A DNA stretch of 64,000 nt, from positions 7,420,001-7,484,000 of the forward strand of contig NZ_CP146101.1 in the NCBI RefSeq assembly GCF_037023745.1, written 5' to 3'. The DNA comes from Streptomyces sp. SCSIO 30461. GTDB taxonomy: Bacteria; Actinomycetota; Actinomycetes; Streptomycetales; Streptomycetaceae. Numbering within the stretch: position 1 is the stretch's first letter; each line of letters opens with the position of its first letter. This document shows positions 11,877-22,927 of the stretch, piece by piece. The notes beneath the pieces are model-generated. The model worked only from the letters and a program-made list of their open reading frames with translations, had not been told where the DNA came from and searched no databases. A program made the position numbers and the translations under genes.

Positions 11877-11970
11877 GACGAGCCTCCTCCGGCCATCCTG
11901 ATCCCCGGACCCTCCCAGTATCGAGCGTAGTCCTCGCGGAGCGGTCCCGCGCCGCCCGTGCAAGGCGAAA

Positions 11971-12014
11971 CCGGAGGCCCGGGTACCCCTCATGAGGGGT
12001 ACCCGGGCCTCCGG
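11971..12014. terminator. 44-bp perfect palindrome terminating the nuo operon
   Basis: Every base from 11971 to 12014 pairs across the centre at 11992/11993, giving a stem of about 20 GC-rich pairs. It begins 16 bases after the nuoN stop on the minus strand and should end the 16-kb nuo transcript. Confidence 0.85.
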
Positions 12015-12030
12015 CCGATTCGCGCACCGG

Positions 12031-13680
12031 CTACCGGACGAACACGCTCGCCTGCCCGGCCAGATCGAGGAAGTACTGGGGCGCCACACCCAGCACCACG
12101 GTGACCGCGACACCCACCCCGATGGTGGTCATCGTCAGCGGCGACGGCACGGCCACCGTCGGCCCCTCGGGCTTCGGCTCGCTGAAGAACATCAGCACGA
12201 TCACCCTGATGTAGAAGAACGCGGCGATCGCGGACGAGATCACACCCACCACGACCAGCGCGCCCGCACCGCCCTCGGCCGCCGCGCTGAAGACCGCGAA
12301 CTTCCCGGAGAAGCCTGAGGTCAGCGGGATACCGGCAAAGGCCAGCAGGAACAGCGCGAAGACCGCGGCGACCAGTGGCGAGCGCCGTCCGAGCCCGGCC
12401 CACTTGGACAGATGGGTGGCCTCACCCCCCGCGTCACGCACCAGGGTGACGACCGCGAACGCGCCGATCGTCACGAAGGAGTAGGCCACCAGGTAGAAGA
12501 GGACCGACGAGACCCCTTCCGGCGTGACCGCGATGACACCGGCGAGGATGAAGCCGGCGTGCGCGATCGAGGAGTAGGCCAGCAGCCGCTTGATGTCGGT
12601 CTGGGTGATCGCGATGATCGCGCCGCCCAGCATGGTGACGATGGCGACCGCCCACATCACCGGCCGCCAGTCCCAGCGCAGCCCCGGCAGCACCACGTAG
12701 AGCAGCCTCAGCAGCGCCCCGAACGCCGCGACCTTGGTGGCCGCCGCCATGAAGCCCGTGATCGGGGTCGGTGCGCCCTGGTACACGTCCGGGGTCCACA
12801 TGTGGAACGGCACCGCGCCGACCTTGAACAGCAGCCCGACCAGGATCAGCGCGCCACCGATCAGCAGCAGCGCGTCGTTGCCCATGGTGGCGGCGAGCGC
12901 GGGGTCGATGGTCTTGACCGTGCCGTCGACCACGTCGGCGATCCTGGCGTAGGACACCGAGCCCGCGTATCCGTACACGAGCGCGATACCGAAGAGCAGG
13001 AACGCCGACGAGAACGCTCCGAGCAGGAAGTACTTCATGGCCGCTTCCTGCGACAGGAGCCGCTTGCGGCGGGCCAGGGCGCACAGCAGGTAGAGCGGCA
13101 GCGAGAAGACCTCAAGCGCGATGAACAAGGTCAGCAGGTCGTTGGCCGCCGGGAAGACCAGCATCCCGGCGACGGCGAACAGTGCCAACGGATAGACCTC
13201 GGTGGTGGTGAACCCCGCCTTGACCGCCGCCTTCTCACTGTCGCCGCCCGGTACGGCGGCGGCTTGGGCTGCGAAGGAGTCGACATGGCTGCCGTGCGCC
13301 CGCGGGTCGAGTCGCCGCTCGGCGAAGGTGAAGATCGCGACCAGCGAGGCAAGCAGGATCGTGCCCTGGAGGAACAGCGCGGGGCCGTCGACCGCGATGG
13401 CGCCCATCACGGCGAGATGCGCCTTGGTGCTGCCGTACCCTCCGGCGGCGAGCCCGACCACCGCGGCGAACGCGGCGGCCAGCGCCACCACCGACAGGAA
13501 GACCTGTGCGGGGTAGCGCCCCCTTCGCGGGACGAATGCCTCGATCAGCACACCCACGATCGCCGCGCCGACCACGATCAGAGTGGGCGCGAGCTGGGCG
13601 TACTCGATCTGCGGTGCCGGGATCTCGGCCAGCGGCTCGGCAGCGGTCGTCCACAGGCTGTGGACAGCAGTTGTGCTCAC
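12031..13680 (-). CDS. nuoN: NADH-quinone oxidoreductase subunit N
   Basis: Antiporter-like membrane subunit of complex I, 549 residues, about 14 hydrophobic segments. It belongs to the proton-pumping arm. The Proton_antipo_M core contains GLLFKVGAVPFHMWTPDVYQ, with the conserved Lys and His of the channel, and TQTDIKRLLAYSSIAHAGF. An insert of about 45 polar residues with RRLDPRAHGSHVDSF lies near residue 125 between helices; I am not sure it is common outside actinomycetes. GTG 13680 overlaps the nuoM stop by 4 bases. It is the last gene of the operon. Confidence 0.97.
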   Translation of the reverse strand: MSTTAVHSLWTTAAEPLAEIPAPQIEYAQLAPTLIVVGAAIVGVLIEAFVPRRGRYPAQVFLSVVALAAAFAAVVGLAAGGYGSTKAHLAVMGAIAVDGPALFLQGTILLASLVAIFTFAERRLDPRAHGSHVDSFAAQAAAVPGGDSEKAAVKAGFTTTEVYPLALFAVAGMLVFPAANDLLTLFIALEVFSLPLYLLCALARRKRLLSQEAAMKYFLLGAFSSAFLLFGIALVYGYAGSVSYARIADVVDGTVKTIDPALAATMGNDALLLIGGALILVGLLFKVGAVPFHMWTPDVYQGAPTPITGFMAAATKVAAFGALLRLLYVVLPGLRWDWRPVMWAVAIVTMLGGAIIAITQTDIKRLLAYSSIAHAGFILAGVIAVTPEGVSSVLFYLVAYSFVTIGAFAVVTLVRDAGGEATHLSKWAGLGRRSPLVAAVFALFLLAFAGIPLTSGFSGKFAVFSAAAEGGAGALVVVGVISSAIAAFFYIRVIVLMFFSEPKPEGPTVAVPSPLTMTTIGVGVAVTVVLGVAPQYFLDLAGQASVFVR

Positions 13681-15248
13681 TTGGCCGCCTCCACCTCGGG
13701 CTGGGGGTCCTTCTGCTGTACGTCGGACATGGTGTGCTCCACGGCCGGGTTGACGATCTCCGTCAGGGGTGCCGGGAAGAACCCGAGGAAGATCAGCAGC
13801 GCGATCAGCGGTGCGACCACCGCCAGCTCACGCGGCCGCAGGTCAGGCATCGCCCGGACCTCCTCCTTCACCGGACCCGTCATGGTGCGCTGGTAGAGCA
13901 CCAGGGTGTAGAGCGCGGCGAGCACGATGCCGAAGGTGGCGATGATGCCGACCACCGGATAGCGGGCGAAGGTGCCGACCAGGACCAGGAACTCGCTGAC
14001 GAACGGCGCGAGTCCGGGCAGCGACAAGGTGGCGAGCCCACCGATGAGGAAGGTGCCGGCGAGTACCGGGGCCACCTTCTGCACCCCTCCGTAGTCGGCG
14101 ATGAGCCGGGAGCCGCGCCGCGAGATCAGGAAGCCGGCCACCAGCATCAACGCCGCCGTGGAGATGCCGTGGTTGACCATGTAGAGCGTGGCACCCGACT
14201 GGCCTTGGCTGGTCATCGCGAAGATGCCCATGATGATGAAGCCGAAGTGCGAGATGGACGCGTAGGCGACCAGCCGCTTGATGTCGCGCTGGCCGACCGC
14301 GAGCAGTGCTCCGTAGATGATGCTGACCAGCGCCAGGGCGAGGATCACCGGGGTGGCCCACTTCGACGCCTCGGGGAACAGGCCGAGGCAGAAGCGCAGC
14401 ATCGCGAAGGTGCCGACCTTGTCGACCACCGCCGTGATCAGCACGGCCACCGGAGCGGTCGACTCCCCCATCGCGTTGGGCAGCCAGGTGTGCAGCGGCC
14501 ACAGCGGCGCCTTCACCGCGAAGGCGAAGAAGAAGCCGAGGAACAGCAGCCGTTCGACGTTGGCGGACATCTCCAGGTCCCCGGCCGCCCGGGCCTCGGC
14601 GATCTCCGTGAGCGAGAAGTTCCCGGCGACGACATAGAGCCCGATCACCGCGGCCAGCATGATCAGCCCGCCGACCAGGTTGTAGAGCAGGAACTTCACG
14701 GCGGCGTAAGAGCGCTGGGCTGCCGCGTTCTCGTCGCTGCCCGCGTGGGCCCGGTCCCCGAAACCTCCGATGAGGAAGTACATCGGGATCAGCATGGCTT
14801 CGAAGAGGATGTAGAAGAGGAAGACGTCGGTGGCCTCGAAGGAGAGGATCACCATCGCCTCGACCGACAGGATCAGCGCGAAGAAGCCCTGAGTCGGGCG
14901 CCAGCGGCTGGACTTGGTTTCCAGAGGATCGGCGTCGTGCCAGCCGGCCAGGATGATGAACGGGATCAGCAGCGCGGTCAGCGCGATCAGCGCCACCCCG
15001 ATGCCGTCCACGCCCAGCTCGTACCGCACCCCGAAGTCCTTGATCCAGGAGTGTGATTCGACGAGCTGGTACCGGTCGCCGCCGGGCTCGAAGCGGACGG
15101 CGATGATCCCCGCGAGCACGAGGGTACCGAGCGAGACGAGCAGCGCCAGCCACTTGGCGGCCGTCTTGCGCCCGGCCGGGACGGCCGCGGTCGCGATCGC
15201 GCCGACCGCGGGCAGGGCCGCTGCTGCTGTAAGGAGCGGGAAGGACAT
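13677..15248 (-). CDS. nuoM: NADH-quinone oxidoreductase subunit M
   Basis: Second antiporter-like proton channel of complex I, 523 residues with about 14 membrane helices. The conserved Glu is visible in FYILFEAMLIPMYFLIG, the Lys and His in FAVKAPLWPLHTWLPNA, and VGQRDIKRLVAYASISHFGF follows. ATG 15248 lies 5 bases after the nuoL stop. The C-terminus ends in a short acidic, Pro-containing tail. Confidence 0.97.
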   Translation of the reverse strand: MSFPLLTAAAALPAVGAIATAAVPAGRKTAAKWLALLVSLGTLVLAGIIAVRFEPGGDRYQLVESHSWIKDFGVRYELGVDGIGVALIALTALLIPFIILAGWHDADPLETKSSRWRPTQGFFALILSVEAMVILSFEATDVFLFYILFEAMLIPMYFLIGGFGDRAHAGSDENAAAQRSYAAVKFLLYNLVGGLIMLAAVIGLYVVAGNFSLTEIAEARAAGDLEMSANVERLLFLGFFFAFAVKAPLWPLHTWLPNAMGESTAPVAVLITAVVDKVGTFAMLRFCLGLFPEASKWATPVILALALVSIIYGALLAVGQRDIKRLVAYASISHFGFIIMGIFAMTSQGQSGATLYMVNHGISTAALMLVAGFLISRRGSRLIADYGGVQKVAPVLAGTFLIGGLATLSLPGLAPFVSEFLVLVGTFARYPVVGIIATFGIVLAALYTLVLYQRTMTGPVKEEVRAMPDLRPRELAVVAPLIALLIFLGFFPAPLTEIVNPAVEHTMSDVQQKDPQPEVEAAK

Positions 15249-15253
15249 GACAG

Positions 15254-17158
15254 TTACACCGACCTCATCAGCAGGGTCGCGGCGATCAGCACAGCCGTAC
15301 CTCCGAACATCGAGACCGCGTAGGTGCGGGCGTAGCCGTTCTGCAGTTTGCGCAGGCGACCCGAGAGCCCTCCGAAGGACGCCGCCGTGCCGTTGACCAC
15401 CCCGTCGACCAGGGTGTGGTCCACGTAGACCAGCGATCGGGTGAGGTGCTCGCCACCTCGGACCAGGACCACATGGTTGAAGTCGTCCTGGAGGAGGTCC
15501 CGGCGGGCGGCCCGGGTGAGCAGCGAGCCGCGCGGGGCGGTCACCGGCACCGGGCGCCGTCCGTACTGGGCATAGGCGAGCGCCACACCGATCAGCATCA
15601 CCGCGACGGTGCTGATGGTGACGGTGCCGGCACTGATCGGCGGGTGGCCGTGCTCGAACCCGGTCACCGGCTCAAGCCACTTGACGAACGATTCGTGGAA
15701 GGAGAACAGCCCGCCGGCGAAGACCGACCCGAAGGCCAGCACGATCATCGGCGCGGTCATGGTCCGCGGTGACTCGTGCGGATGAGGGGGTTCGCCGTTC
15801 TCGTCGGGCTGCCAGCGCTTCTCACCGAAGAAGGTCATCAGCATCACCCGCGTCATGTAGAACGCGGTGATCCCCGCGCCCAGCAGGGCCGCGCCGCCGA
15901 GGATCCAGCCTTCGGTGCCGCCCTTGGCGAACGCGGCCTCGATGATCTTGTCCTTGGAGTAGAAGCCGGACAGGCCGGGGAATCCGATGATGGCGAGGTA
16001 GCCGAGCCCGAAGGTGACGAAGGTGATCGGCATGTACTTCCGCAGGCCGCCGAACTTCCGCATGTCGACCTCGTCGTTCATGCCGTGCATGACCGAACCT
16101 GCGCCGAGGAAGAGCCCCGCCTTGAAGAAGCCGTGGGTCACCAGGTGCATGATCGCGAAGGCGTACCCGATCGGGCCGAGGCCCGCCGCCAGGATCATGT
16201 AACCGATCTGCGACATCGTCGAACCGGCAAGCGCCTTCTTGATGTCGTCCTTCGCGCAACCGATGATCGCACCGAAGAGCAGGGTGACCGCACCGACCGT
16301 CACCACCGCGAGTTGGGCGGTGGGTGCGGCGTTGAAGATGTCGCTGGAGCGGGTGATCAGGTAGACGCCGGCGGTGACCATGGTCGCCGCGTGGATCAGG
16401 GCCGAGACCGGGGTCGGGCCCTCCATCGCGTCCCCGAGCCAGGACTGGAGTGGCACCTGGGCGGACTTGCCGCAGGCAGCGAGGAGCAGAAGCAGCCCGA
16501 GCGCGGTCAGGGTGCCTTCGGACGCCTTCCCCGTGGAGTCCAGCACCGGCCCGAAGGCGAAGGTCCCGAAGGTGGTGAACATCAGCATGATGGCGATGGA
16601 CAGGCCCATGTCGCCGACCCTGTTGACCAGGAAGGCCTTCTTGGCCGCCGTGGCCGCGCTGGGCTTGTGCTGCCAGAAGCCGATCAGCAGGTAAGAGGCG
16701 AGACCGACCCCCTCCCAGCCGACGTACAGCAGCAGGTAGTTGTCGGCGAGCACCAGCAGGAGCATCGCCGCGAGGAACAGGTTGAGATAGCCGAAGAAGC
16801 GGCGGCGGCGCTCGTCGTGCTCCATGTACCCGACCGAGTACAGATGGATGAGCGAGCCGACCCCGGTGATCAGCAGGACGAAGGTCATCGACAGCTGGTC
16901 GAGTTGGAAGGCCACGTCCGCCTGGAAGCCCTCGACCGGAATCCAGGTGTACAGATGCTGCGTCAGGGTGCGGTCGTCGCCGGGCCGGCCGAGCATGTCG
17001 GCGAACAGCACCACGCCGACGACGAAGGAAGCGGCGGCCAGTGCCGTGCCGATCCAGTGGCCCGTGCGGTCGAGTCGGCGCCCGCCGAGCAGCAGCACCG
17101 CCCCACCGAGCAGGGGCGCCGCGATCAGCAGCGCGATCAGGTTCTCTGCGTTGTCCAC
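15254..17158 (-). CDS. nuoL: NADH-quinone oxidoreductase subunit L
   Basis: Distal antiporter-like subunit of complex I that carries the long lateral helix, 634 residues. Visible are [15 protein letters not shown] with the conserved Glu, [37 protein letters not shown], and [20 protein letters not shown]. An N-terminal GTG at 17158 gives [19 protein letters not shown], where NuoL families begin; AAGGGG lies upstream. The open frame continues into nuoK and nuoJ in another frame and is not used. It starts 14 bases after nuoK. Confidence 0.97.
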   Translation of the reverse strand: MDNAENLIALLIAAPLLGGAVLLLGGRRLDRTGHWIGTALAAASFVVGVVLFADMLGRPGDDRTLTQHLYTWIPVEGFQADVAFQLDQLSMTFVLLITGVGSLIHLYSVGYMEHDERRRRFFGYLNLFLAAMLLLVLADNYLLLYVGWEGVGLASYLLIGFWQHKPSAATAAKKAFLVNRVGDMGLSIAIMLMFTTFGTFAFGPVLDSTGKASEGTLTALGLLLLLAACGKSAQVPLQSWLGDAMEGPTPVSALIHAATMVTAGVYLITRSSDIFNAAPTAQLAVVTVGAVTLLFGAIIGCAKDDIKKALAGSTMSQIGYMILAAGLGPIGYAFAIMHLVTHGFFKAGLFLGAGSVMHGMNDEVDMRKFGGLRKYMPITFVTFGLGYLAIIGFPGLSGFYSKDKIIEAAFAKGGTEGWILGGAALLGAGITAFYMTRVMLMTFFGEKRWQPDENGEPPHPHESPRTMTAPMIVLAFGSVFAGGLFSFHESFVKWLEPVTGFEHGHPPISAGTVTISTVAVMLIGVALAYAQYGRRPVPVTAPRGSLLTRAARRDLLQDDFNHVVLVRGGEHLTRSLVYVDHTLVDGVVNGTAASFGGLSGRLRKLQNGYARTYAVSMFGGTAVLIAATLLMRSV

Positions 17159-17172
17159 GAGTCTGCGACCCC

Positions 17173-17472
17173 TTACAGCTTCATCAGGCTGGCGTCGTCG
17201 ACCGAGGCCGAGTGGCGGGAACGGAACAGCAACACGATGATCGCCAGCCCGACCACGACCTCGGCGGCGGCGACGACCATCGTGAAGAACGCGATGATCT
17301 GGCCGTCGAGATTGCCGTGCATCCGGGAGAAGGCGACGAACGCGAGGTTGCAGGCGTTGAGCATCAGCTCGACGCACATGAAGACCACGATCGCGTTCCG
17401 CCTGATCAGCACACCCGCGGCACCGATGGTGAACAGCAGTGAGGCGAGATAGATGTAGTTGACCGGGTTCAC
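17173..17472 (-). CDS. nuoK: NADH-quinone oxidoreductase subunit K
   Basis: Three-helix membrane subunit of complex I, 99 residues, standard length. The two buried Glu residues for proton transfer are visible in [17 protein letters not shown] and [20 protein letters not shown] 17472 overlaps the nuoJ stop by 4 bases. Confidence 0.97.
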   Translation of the reverse strand: MNPVNYIYLASLLFTIGAAGVLIRRNAIVVFMCVELMLNACNLAFVAFSRMHGNLDGQIIAFFTMVVAAAEVVVGLAIIVLLFRSRHSASVDDASLMKL

Positions 17473-18389
17473 CGCTTGGCCTCCTCTCCGTCACGCCGAC
17501 TGTCGTGCTCCGCATCGCGCCCGCTCTCGCTGCCTCCGCCGACGCGCCGAACATCGCGGTCGTGCTCGCCCCGGGCCCGCTCGTCCAGGAAGCGGCCGAG
17601 GCGCTCCTCCGAACGCTGCTCCAGCGCACGCAGGTCGTTCAGCGCCTCGCCGGACACATCGCGGATCTGACCGCGTGAGCGCAGGGTCTTGCTGACGCTG
17701 AGCTCCGACGGGGTGCCGTCCGGAAGCAGACCTGCGATGTCCACCGCGTTGTGCCGGGCGTAGACACCCGGAGCAGGCAGGGGCGGCAGGTGCTTGCCCT
17801 CGCGGACGCGCTGCGCGGCCAGCTCCCGCTGGGTGCTGGCCCGTTCCGTGCGCTCCCGGTTGGTGAGCACCATCGCTCCGACCGCCGCCGAGATCAGCAG
17901 GGCTCCGGTGATCTCGAAGGCGAACACGTACTTGGTGAAGATGAGGGCGGCGATGCCCTGGACGTTGCCGCTCGCGTTGGCCTCGCCGAGGCCGACGAAG
18001 GCATCGGGAGCCAGTGCCGCGTTGGCGATTCCGGCGATCAGCAGCACACCGAAACCGATGCCGCAGGCCGCGGCCAACCAGCGCTGCCCCTTGATGGTCT
18101 CCTTCAGGGAGTCCGCGGCCGTCACACCGACCAGCATCACGACGAACAGGAACAGCATCATGATCGCGCCGGTGTAGACGACGACCTGGACGATGCCGAG
18201 GAAGTACGCCCCGTTGGCCAGGTAGAAGACCGCCAGGACGATCATGGTCCCGGCGAGGCAGAGCGCGCTGTGGACGGCCTTCTTCATCAGGATGGTGCAC
18301 AGCGCGCCGATCACGGCGACCGTGCCCAGCACCCAGAACTGCACGGCCTCCCCGGTGGAGGTGGCTGCGGCGAGAGTCGCGGCGTTCAT
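17469..18389 (-). CDS. nuoJ: NADH-quinone oxidoreductase subunit J with long charged C-terminal tail
   Basis: Membrane subunit J of complex I, 306 residues against about 165-200 in most bacteria. Residues 1-185 are the usual five-helix domain, including [19 protein letters not shown] with the pi-bulge helix, and [20 protein letters not shown]. The last 120 residues are a soluble, highly charged tail ([20 protein letters not shown], then alternating Arg/Asp/Glu), which is probably cytoplasmic and partly coiled coil. Streptomyces NuoJ proteins tend to be long, but the function of the tail is unknown to me. ATG 18389 overlaps nuoI by 4 bases. Confidence 0.96.
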   Translation of the reverse strand: MNAATLAAATSTGEAVQFWVLGTVAVIGALCTILMKKAVHSALCLAGTMIVLAVFYLANGAYFLGIVQVVVYTGAIMMLFLFVVMLVGVTAADSLKETIKGQRWLAAACGIGFGVLLIAGIANAALAPDAFVGLGEANASGNVQGIAALIFTKYVFAFEITGALLISAAVGAMVLTNRERTERASTQRELAAQRVREGKHLPPLPAPGVYARHNAVDIAGLLPDGTPSELSVSKTLRSRGQIRDVSGEALNDLRALEQRSEERLGRFLDERARGEHDRDVRRVGGGSESGRDAEHDSRRDGEEAKR

Positions 18390-19027
18390 ACGTCGACCCC
18401 CTCCGGCTTCTGCTGCCCCTCCTCGGCCCCACGCGACTCGCCCGGCTCGCCCGTCTCCCCCTTGGAGACGGCGACCTGGCGCTCGGTGCCGGGAGCGGCT
18501 CCGGTGACCAGGCCCCGGTAGTAGTCCTGCTCGTCGGTGCCCGGGTAGATCTCGTGCGGGGAGTCGACCATGCCCGGCTCAAGACCCGCGAGCAACTGCT
18601 CCTTGGTGTAGATCAGGCTCTCGCGGGAGCTGTCGGCGAGCTCGAACTCATTGGTCATGGTGAGCGCGCGGGTCGGGCATGCCTCGATGCACAGCCCGCA
18701 CAGGATGCAGCGGGCGTAGTTGATCTGGTAGACCCTGCCGTACCGCTCGCCCGGCGAATAGCGCTCCTCGTCGGTGTTGTCCGCGCCCTCCACATAGATG
18801 GCGTCGGCGGGACAGGCCCAGGCGCACAACTCGCAGCCGATGCACTTCTCCAGCCCGTCCGGGTGCCGGTTGAGCTGGTGCCGGCCGTGGAAGCGCGGCG
18901 CCGTCGTCTTCTGCTGTTCCGGATACTGCTCGGTCAGCCGCTTCTTGAACATGGCCTTGAAGGTCACGCCGAAGCCGGCGACCGGGTTCTGGAACGCACC
19001 CTCGGAATCTCGGGATTGCTCAGACAC
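18386..19027 (-). CDS. nuoI: NADH-quinone oxidoreductase subunit I
   Basis: Ferredoxin-like subunit of the peripheral arm, 213 residues, binding two [4Fe-4S] clusters (N6a and N6b) through [12 protein letters not shown] and [12 protein letters not shown]. It passes electrons toward NuoB. GTG 19027 is fixed by AGGAGG 8 bases upstream; a frame extension to 19087 has no support. The C-terminal 55 residues are polar and lack family similarity. The start overlaps nuoH by 8 bases. Confidence 0.97.
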   Translation of the reverse strand: MSEQSRDSEGAFQNPVAGFGVTFKAMFKKRLTEQYPEQQKTTAPRFHGRHQLNRHPDGLEKCIGCELCAWACPADAIYVEGADNTDEERYSPGERYGRVYQINYARCILCGLCIEACPTRALTMTNEFELADSSRESLIYTKEQLLAGLEPGMVDSPHEIYPGTDEQDYYRGLVTGAAPGTERQVAVSKGETGEPGESRGAEEGQQKPEGVDV

Positions 19028-20399
19028 CGTCAGCCTCCTTTCCGTCACGAGAACCGTCACTGTCAGTATTGGGGCCACCACTGACAATCAACTCGCGGTC
19101 GGTGCGCGAGCGCCTGCGGGGCACCGGCGGCAACTCCTGTCCGGGCAGCGGAGGCACCGGGAACCCGCCCGCCATCGGATCGAAGGCGGCGGCCGCCTCG
19201 GCTGCTTCGGCCGTCGCCCGGCCGGACCGCTCCTTCTTGCCCCGGAAGAGGTCGACCAGGAAGGACAGCAGCAGCACGGCGAGCACCGCCGCGCCCACGT
19301 ACAGCACGATCTGGGAGAAGTCCCGGCCTTCGTTGCGCAGCGCCCGTACGGTCGCGACAAGCATCAGCCAGACCACCGAGACCGGGATCAGCACCCTCCA
19401 GCCGAGCTTCATCAGCTGGTCGTAGCGGACGCGCGGGAGGGTGCCACGCAGCCAGATGAAGAAGAACAGCAGCAGCTGCACCTTGATGACGAACCAGAGC
19501 ATCGGCCACCAGCCGTGGTTCGCGCCCTCCCAGAACGTGCTGATCGGGTACGGAGCCCGCCATCCACCGAGGAAGAGGGTCACGGAGACCGCCGAGACGG
19601 TGACCATGTTGACGTACTCGGCGAGCATGAACATCGCGAACTTGATCGACGAGTACTCGGTGTTGAAGCCGCCCACGAGGTCGCCCTCGGACTCCGGCAT
19701 GTCGAACGGCGCCCGGTTGGTCTCGCCGATCATCGTCACGATGTAGATGAGGAACGACACCGGCAGCAGCAGGACGTACCAGCGGTCCGCCTGCGCCTCC
19801 ACGATGGTCGAGGTCGACATCGACCCGGAGTAGAGGAAGACGGAGGCGAAGGCCGCGCCCATGGCGATCTCGTACGAGATCATCTGCGCGCACGAACGCA
19901 GTCCGCCGAGCAGCGGATACGTCGAGCCCGACGACCAACCGGCGAGCACGATGCCGTAGATGCCGACCGACGCCACCGCGAGGATGTACAGCATCGCGAT
20001 CGGCAGATCGGTGAGCTGCATCGTGGTGCGCTGGCCGAGGATCGAGATCTCGTCGTTCGCGGGGCCGAAGGGGATCACCGCGATCGCCATGAACGCCGGG
20101 ACGGCGGCGACGATCGGCGCGAGGACGTAGACCACCTTGTCCGCGCGCTTGACGATCAGGTCCTCCTTGAGCATCAGCTTCACGCCGTCCGCGAGGGACT
20201 GGAGCATGCCCCAGGGGCCGTGCCGGTTGGGCCCGATGCGCAGCTGCATCCAGGCGACGACCTTGCGCTCCCAGACGATGGAGAACAGGACCGTCACCAT
20301 CAGGAACGCGAAGCAGAAGACCGCCTTGATGACGACGAGCCACCAGGGGTCCCGTCCGAACATCGAGAGGTCCTCGGCCGCGAGGAGGGTCGGGTTCAC
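19020..20399 (-). CDS. nuoH: NADH-quinone oxidoreductase subunit H
   Basis: Membrane subunit at the junction of the two arms, forming part of the quinone chamber, 459 residues with 8-9 helices. [18 protein letters not shown] and [19 protein letters not shown] are the conserved loops that face the quinone site. The C-terminus carries about 60 extra polar residues ([18 protein letters not shown]) compared with E. coli. GTG 20399 overlaps nuoG by 4 bases. Confidence 0.97.
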   Translation of the reverse strand: MNPTLLAAEDLSMFGRDPWWLVVIKAVFCFAFLMVTVLFSIVWERKVVAWMQLRIGPNRHGPWGMLQSLADGVKLMLKEDLIVKRADKVVYVLAPIVAAVPAFMAIAVIPFGPANDEISILGQRTTMQLTDLPIAMLYILAVASVGIYGIVLAGWSSGSTYPLLGGLRSCAQMISYEIAMGAAFASVFLYSGSMSTSTIVEAQADRWYVLLLPVSFLIYIVTMIGETNRAPFDMPESEGDLVGGFNTEYSSIKFAMFMLAEYVNMVTVSAVSVTLFLGGWRAPYPISTFWEGANHGWWPMLWFVIKVQLLLFFFIWLRGTLPRVRYDQLMKLGWRVLIPVSVVWLMLVATVRALRNEGRDFSQIVLYVGAAVLAVLLLSFLVDLFRGKKERSGRATAEAAEAAAAFDPMAGGFPVPPLPGQELPPVPRRRSRTDRELIVSGGPNTDSDGSRDGKEADGV

Positions 20400-22927
20400 G
20401 CACGCACCTCCGGTACGTCGTCGCCTGCGGCGGTGGCACCAGGTGCGTCGCCCGGGCCGATACGGACCAGCCGGCCGGGCTCCGCGCCGGTGTCACCGGG
20501 CACCCCGCCACCGGTCGAGTTGAGCGGCAGCCAGACCACCCGGTCGGGCATCGCGGTCACCTGGAGCGGCAGTCGTACGGACCCTGCGGGCCCGGTGACG
20601 GACAGCAGGTCGCCGTCCTCGACCCCGGCCTCGGCCGCGGTGGCCGCGGAGAGACGGGCCACGGCCGCATGCCGGGTGCCCGCCAGCGCCTCGTCGCCCT
20701 GCTGCAGCAGCCCCTGGTCGAGCAGCATCCGGTGACCCGCGAGGATCGCCTCGCCGTCGCCGGGCCGGGGCAGCGGCCGGGCCGACTCGACGGGCCCGGC
20801 GGCGCGGGGGCCGCTCCAGGCGCCGAGCCGGTCCATCTCCCGCCGCACCGACCGCAGATCGGGCAGCCCGAAGTGCACATCGAGCGCGTCGGCGAGCATG
20901 TGCAGCACCCTGGTGTCCGTCGGCGGCAGCGCCCGGGCCATCTGATCGGGCTTGAGCGCCGCCTCGAAGGGCCGCGCCCTGCCTTCCCAGTTGAGGAACG
21001 TGCCGGACTTCTCGACCACGGCGGCGACCGGGAAGACCACATCGGCCCGCTCGGTCACCTCGGACGGCCGCAGCTCCAGTGAGACCAGGAAGCCCACCGC
21101 GTCCAGCGCCTCACGTGCCCGTGCCGGGTCGGGCAGGTCCGCGACCTCCACACCCGCGACGACCAGGGCTCCCAGCTCGCCGGTCACCGCGGCCTCCACG
21201 ATCTGACCGGTGTCGCGGCCGTAGCGGTGGGGGAGTTCACGTACGCCCCAGGCCGCCGCGGTCTCCTCACGGGCACGCGGGTCGGTGGCGGGACGGCCGC
21301 CGGGCAGCAGCGACGGGATCGCGCCCGCCTCCACGGCGCCGCGCTCACCTGCCCGGCGCGGAATCCACACCAGTTGGGCTCCCGTTGCGGTGGCTGCCCT
21401 GAGCGCCGCCGTGTACGCGCCGGGCACTCCGGCCAGCCGCTCCCCCACCACGATCACGGCTCCGGGAGCGCGCAGCGCTTCGGCGGCCGCGCCGCCGTCG
21501 GCGTCCAGGCCGGTCCCGGATGCCAGGGCGTTCAACCACTCGGTCTCGGTGCCGGGGGCGGCGGGCAGCAGCACCCCGGACGCCTTCACCAGGCCGCGGG
21601 TGGCATGTGTGGCGAGTGCGTAGGTGCGCTGGCCGTGCTTGCGGGCCGCCTTGCGCAGCCGCAGGAAGACGCCGGGTGCCTCCTCCTCTGACTCGAAGCC
21701 CGCGAGCAGCACCGCGGGCGCCTTCTCCAGGGAGGTGTAGGTGGCTCCCCTGCGGTCCAGGACCAGGTCCCGACCGCGCCCGGCCACCGACGAGGCCAGG
21801 AAGTCGGCCTCTTCGGATGAGTGGACCCGGGCCCGGAAGTCGATGTCGTTGGTGTCCAGGGCGACCCGGGCGAACTTGGCGTACGCGTAGGCGTCCTCGA
21901 CCGTGAGCCGGCCACCCGTCAGCACGGCGGCCCGGCCGCGCACCGCCGCGAGCCCGGCGGCCGCGGCCTCGAGGGCCTCCGGCCAGCTCGCCGTCTCCAG
22001 CTCGCCGGTCTCCTTGCTGCGGACCAGCGGCGTGGCGAGGCGGTCGCGCTGCTGGGCGTAGCGGAAGGCGAAGCGCCCCTTGTCGCAGATCCACTCCTCG
22101 TTGACCTCGGGGTCGTCGGCGGCGAGCCGCCGCATGACCTTGCCGCGCCGGTGGTCGGTGCGGGTCGCGCAGCCGCCCGCGCAGTGCTCGCAGACCGACG
22201 GCGACGACACCAGGTCGAAGGGGCGGGAGCGGAAGCGGTACGCGGCCGATGTCAGCGCGCCCACCGGGCAGATCTGGATGGTGTTTCCGGAGAAGTAGGA
22301 CTCGAAGGGGTCGCCTTCGCCGGTGCCGACCTGCTGGAGCGCACCGCGTTCGAGCATTTCGATCATCGGGTCGCCGGCGACCTGGTTGGAGAAGCGGGTG
22401 CAGCGCGCGCACAGCACGCAGCGTTCGCGGTCGAGCAGCACTTGGGCGGAGACGTTGACCGGCTTCTCGTAGGTGCGCTTCCTGCCCTCGAACCTGGACT
22501 CGGCCTGCCCGTGGGACATGGCCTGGTTCTGGAGGGGGCACTCACCGCCCTTGTCGCAGACCGGGCAGTCGAGCGGGTGGTTGATCAGCAGCAGTTCCAT
22601 CACGCCCTGCTGCGCCTTCTCGGCCACGGGCGAGGTGAGCTGGGTCCTGACGACCATGCCGTCGGTGCAGGTGATGGTGCAGGACGCCATCGGCTTGCGC
22701 TGGCCCTCGACCTCCACGATGCACTGTCGACAGGCGCCGACCGGGTCGAGCAGCGGGTGGTCGCAGAACCGCGGGATCTCGATCCCGAGCAGCTCAGCGG
22801 CTCGGATCACCAGGGTGCCCTTGGGCACGCTGATCTCGACACCGTCGATGGTCAGACCGACCAGGTCGTCGGGCGGGGGTGCGGTGTTGCCGCCGCCTGC
22901 GGACGCGGCGGACGTGGTGACGGTCAT
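20396..22927 (-). CDS. nuoG: NADH-quinone oxidoreductase subunit G
   Basis: Large peripheral subunit, 843 residues, carrying several Fe-S clusters. Ligand sets are visible in order: [16 protein letters not shown] for [2Fe-2S] N1b, then [13 protein letters not shown] and [10 protein letters not shown] for [4Fe-4S] N4/N5 type clusters, and [12 protein letters not shown] at the start of the molybdopterin-oxidoreductase-like domain (near residue 245). That domain no longer binds molybdenum in known complexes. A C-terminal molydopterin-binding-like domain starts near residue 740. ATG 22927 overlaps nuoF. Confidence 0.97.
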   Translation of the reverse strand: MTVTTSAASAGGGNTAPPPDDLVGLTIDGVEISVPKGTLVIRAAELLGIEIPRFCDHPLLDPVGACRQCIVEVEGQRKPMASCTITCTDGMVVRTQLTSPVAEKAQQGVMELLLINHPLDCPVCDKGGECPLQNQAMSHGQAESRFEGRKRTYEKPVNVSAQVLLDRERCVLCARCTRFSNQVAGDPMIEMLERGALQQVGTGEGDPFESYFSGNTIQICPVGALTSAAYRFRSRPFDLVSSPSVCEHCAGGCATRTDHRRGKVMRRLAADDPEVNEEWICDKGRFAFRYAQQRDRLATPLVRSKETGELETASWPEALEAAAAGLAAVRGRAAVLTGGRLTVEDAYAYAKFARVALDTNDIDFRARVHSSEEADFLASSVAGRGRDLVLDRRGATYTSLEKAPAVLLAGFESEEEAPGVFLRLRKAARKHGQRTYALATHATRGLVKASGVLLPAAPGTETEWLNALASGTGLDADGGAAAEALRAPGAVIVVGERLAGVPGAYTAALRAATATGAQLVWIPRRAGERGAVEAGAIPSLLPGGRPATDPRAREETAAAWGVRELPHRYGRDTGQIVEAAVTGELGALVVAGVEVADLPDPARAREALDAVGFLVSLELRPSEVTERADVVFPVAAVVEKSGTFLNWEGRARPFEAALKPDQMARALPPTDTRVLHMLADALDVHFGLPDLRSVRREMDRLGAWSGPRAAGPVESARPLPRPGDGEAILAGHRMLLDQGLLQQGDEALAGTRHAAVARLSAATAAEAGVEDGDLLSVTGPAGSVRLPLQVTAMPDRVVWLPLNSTGGGVPGDTGAEPGRLVRIGPGDAPGATAAGDDVPEVRA

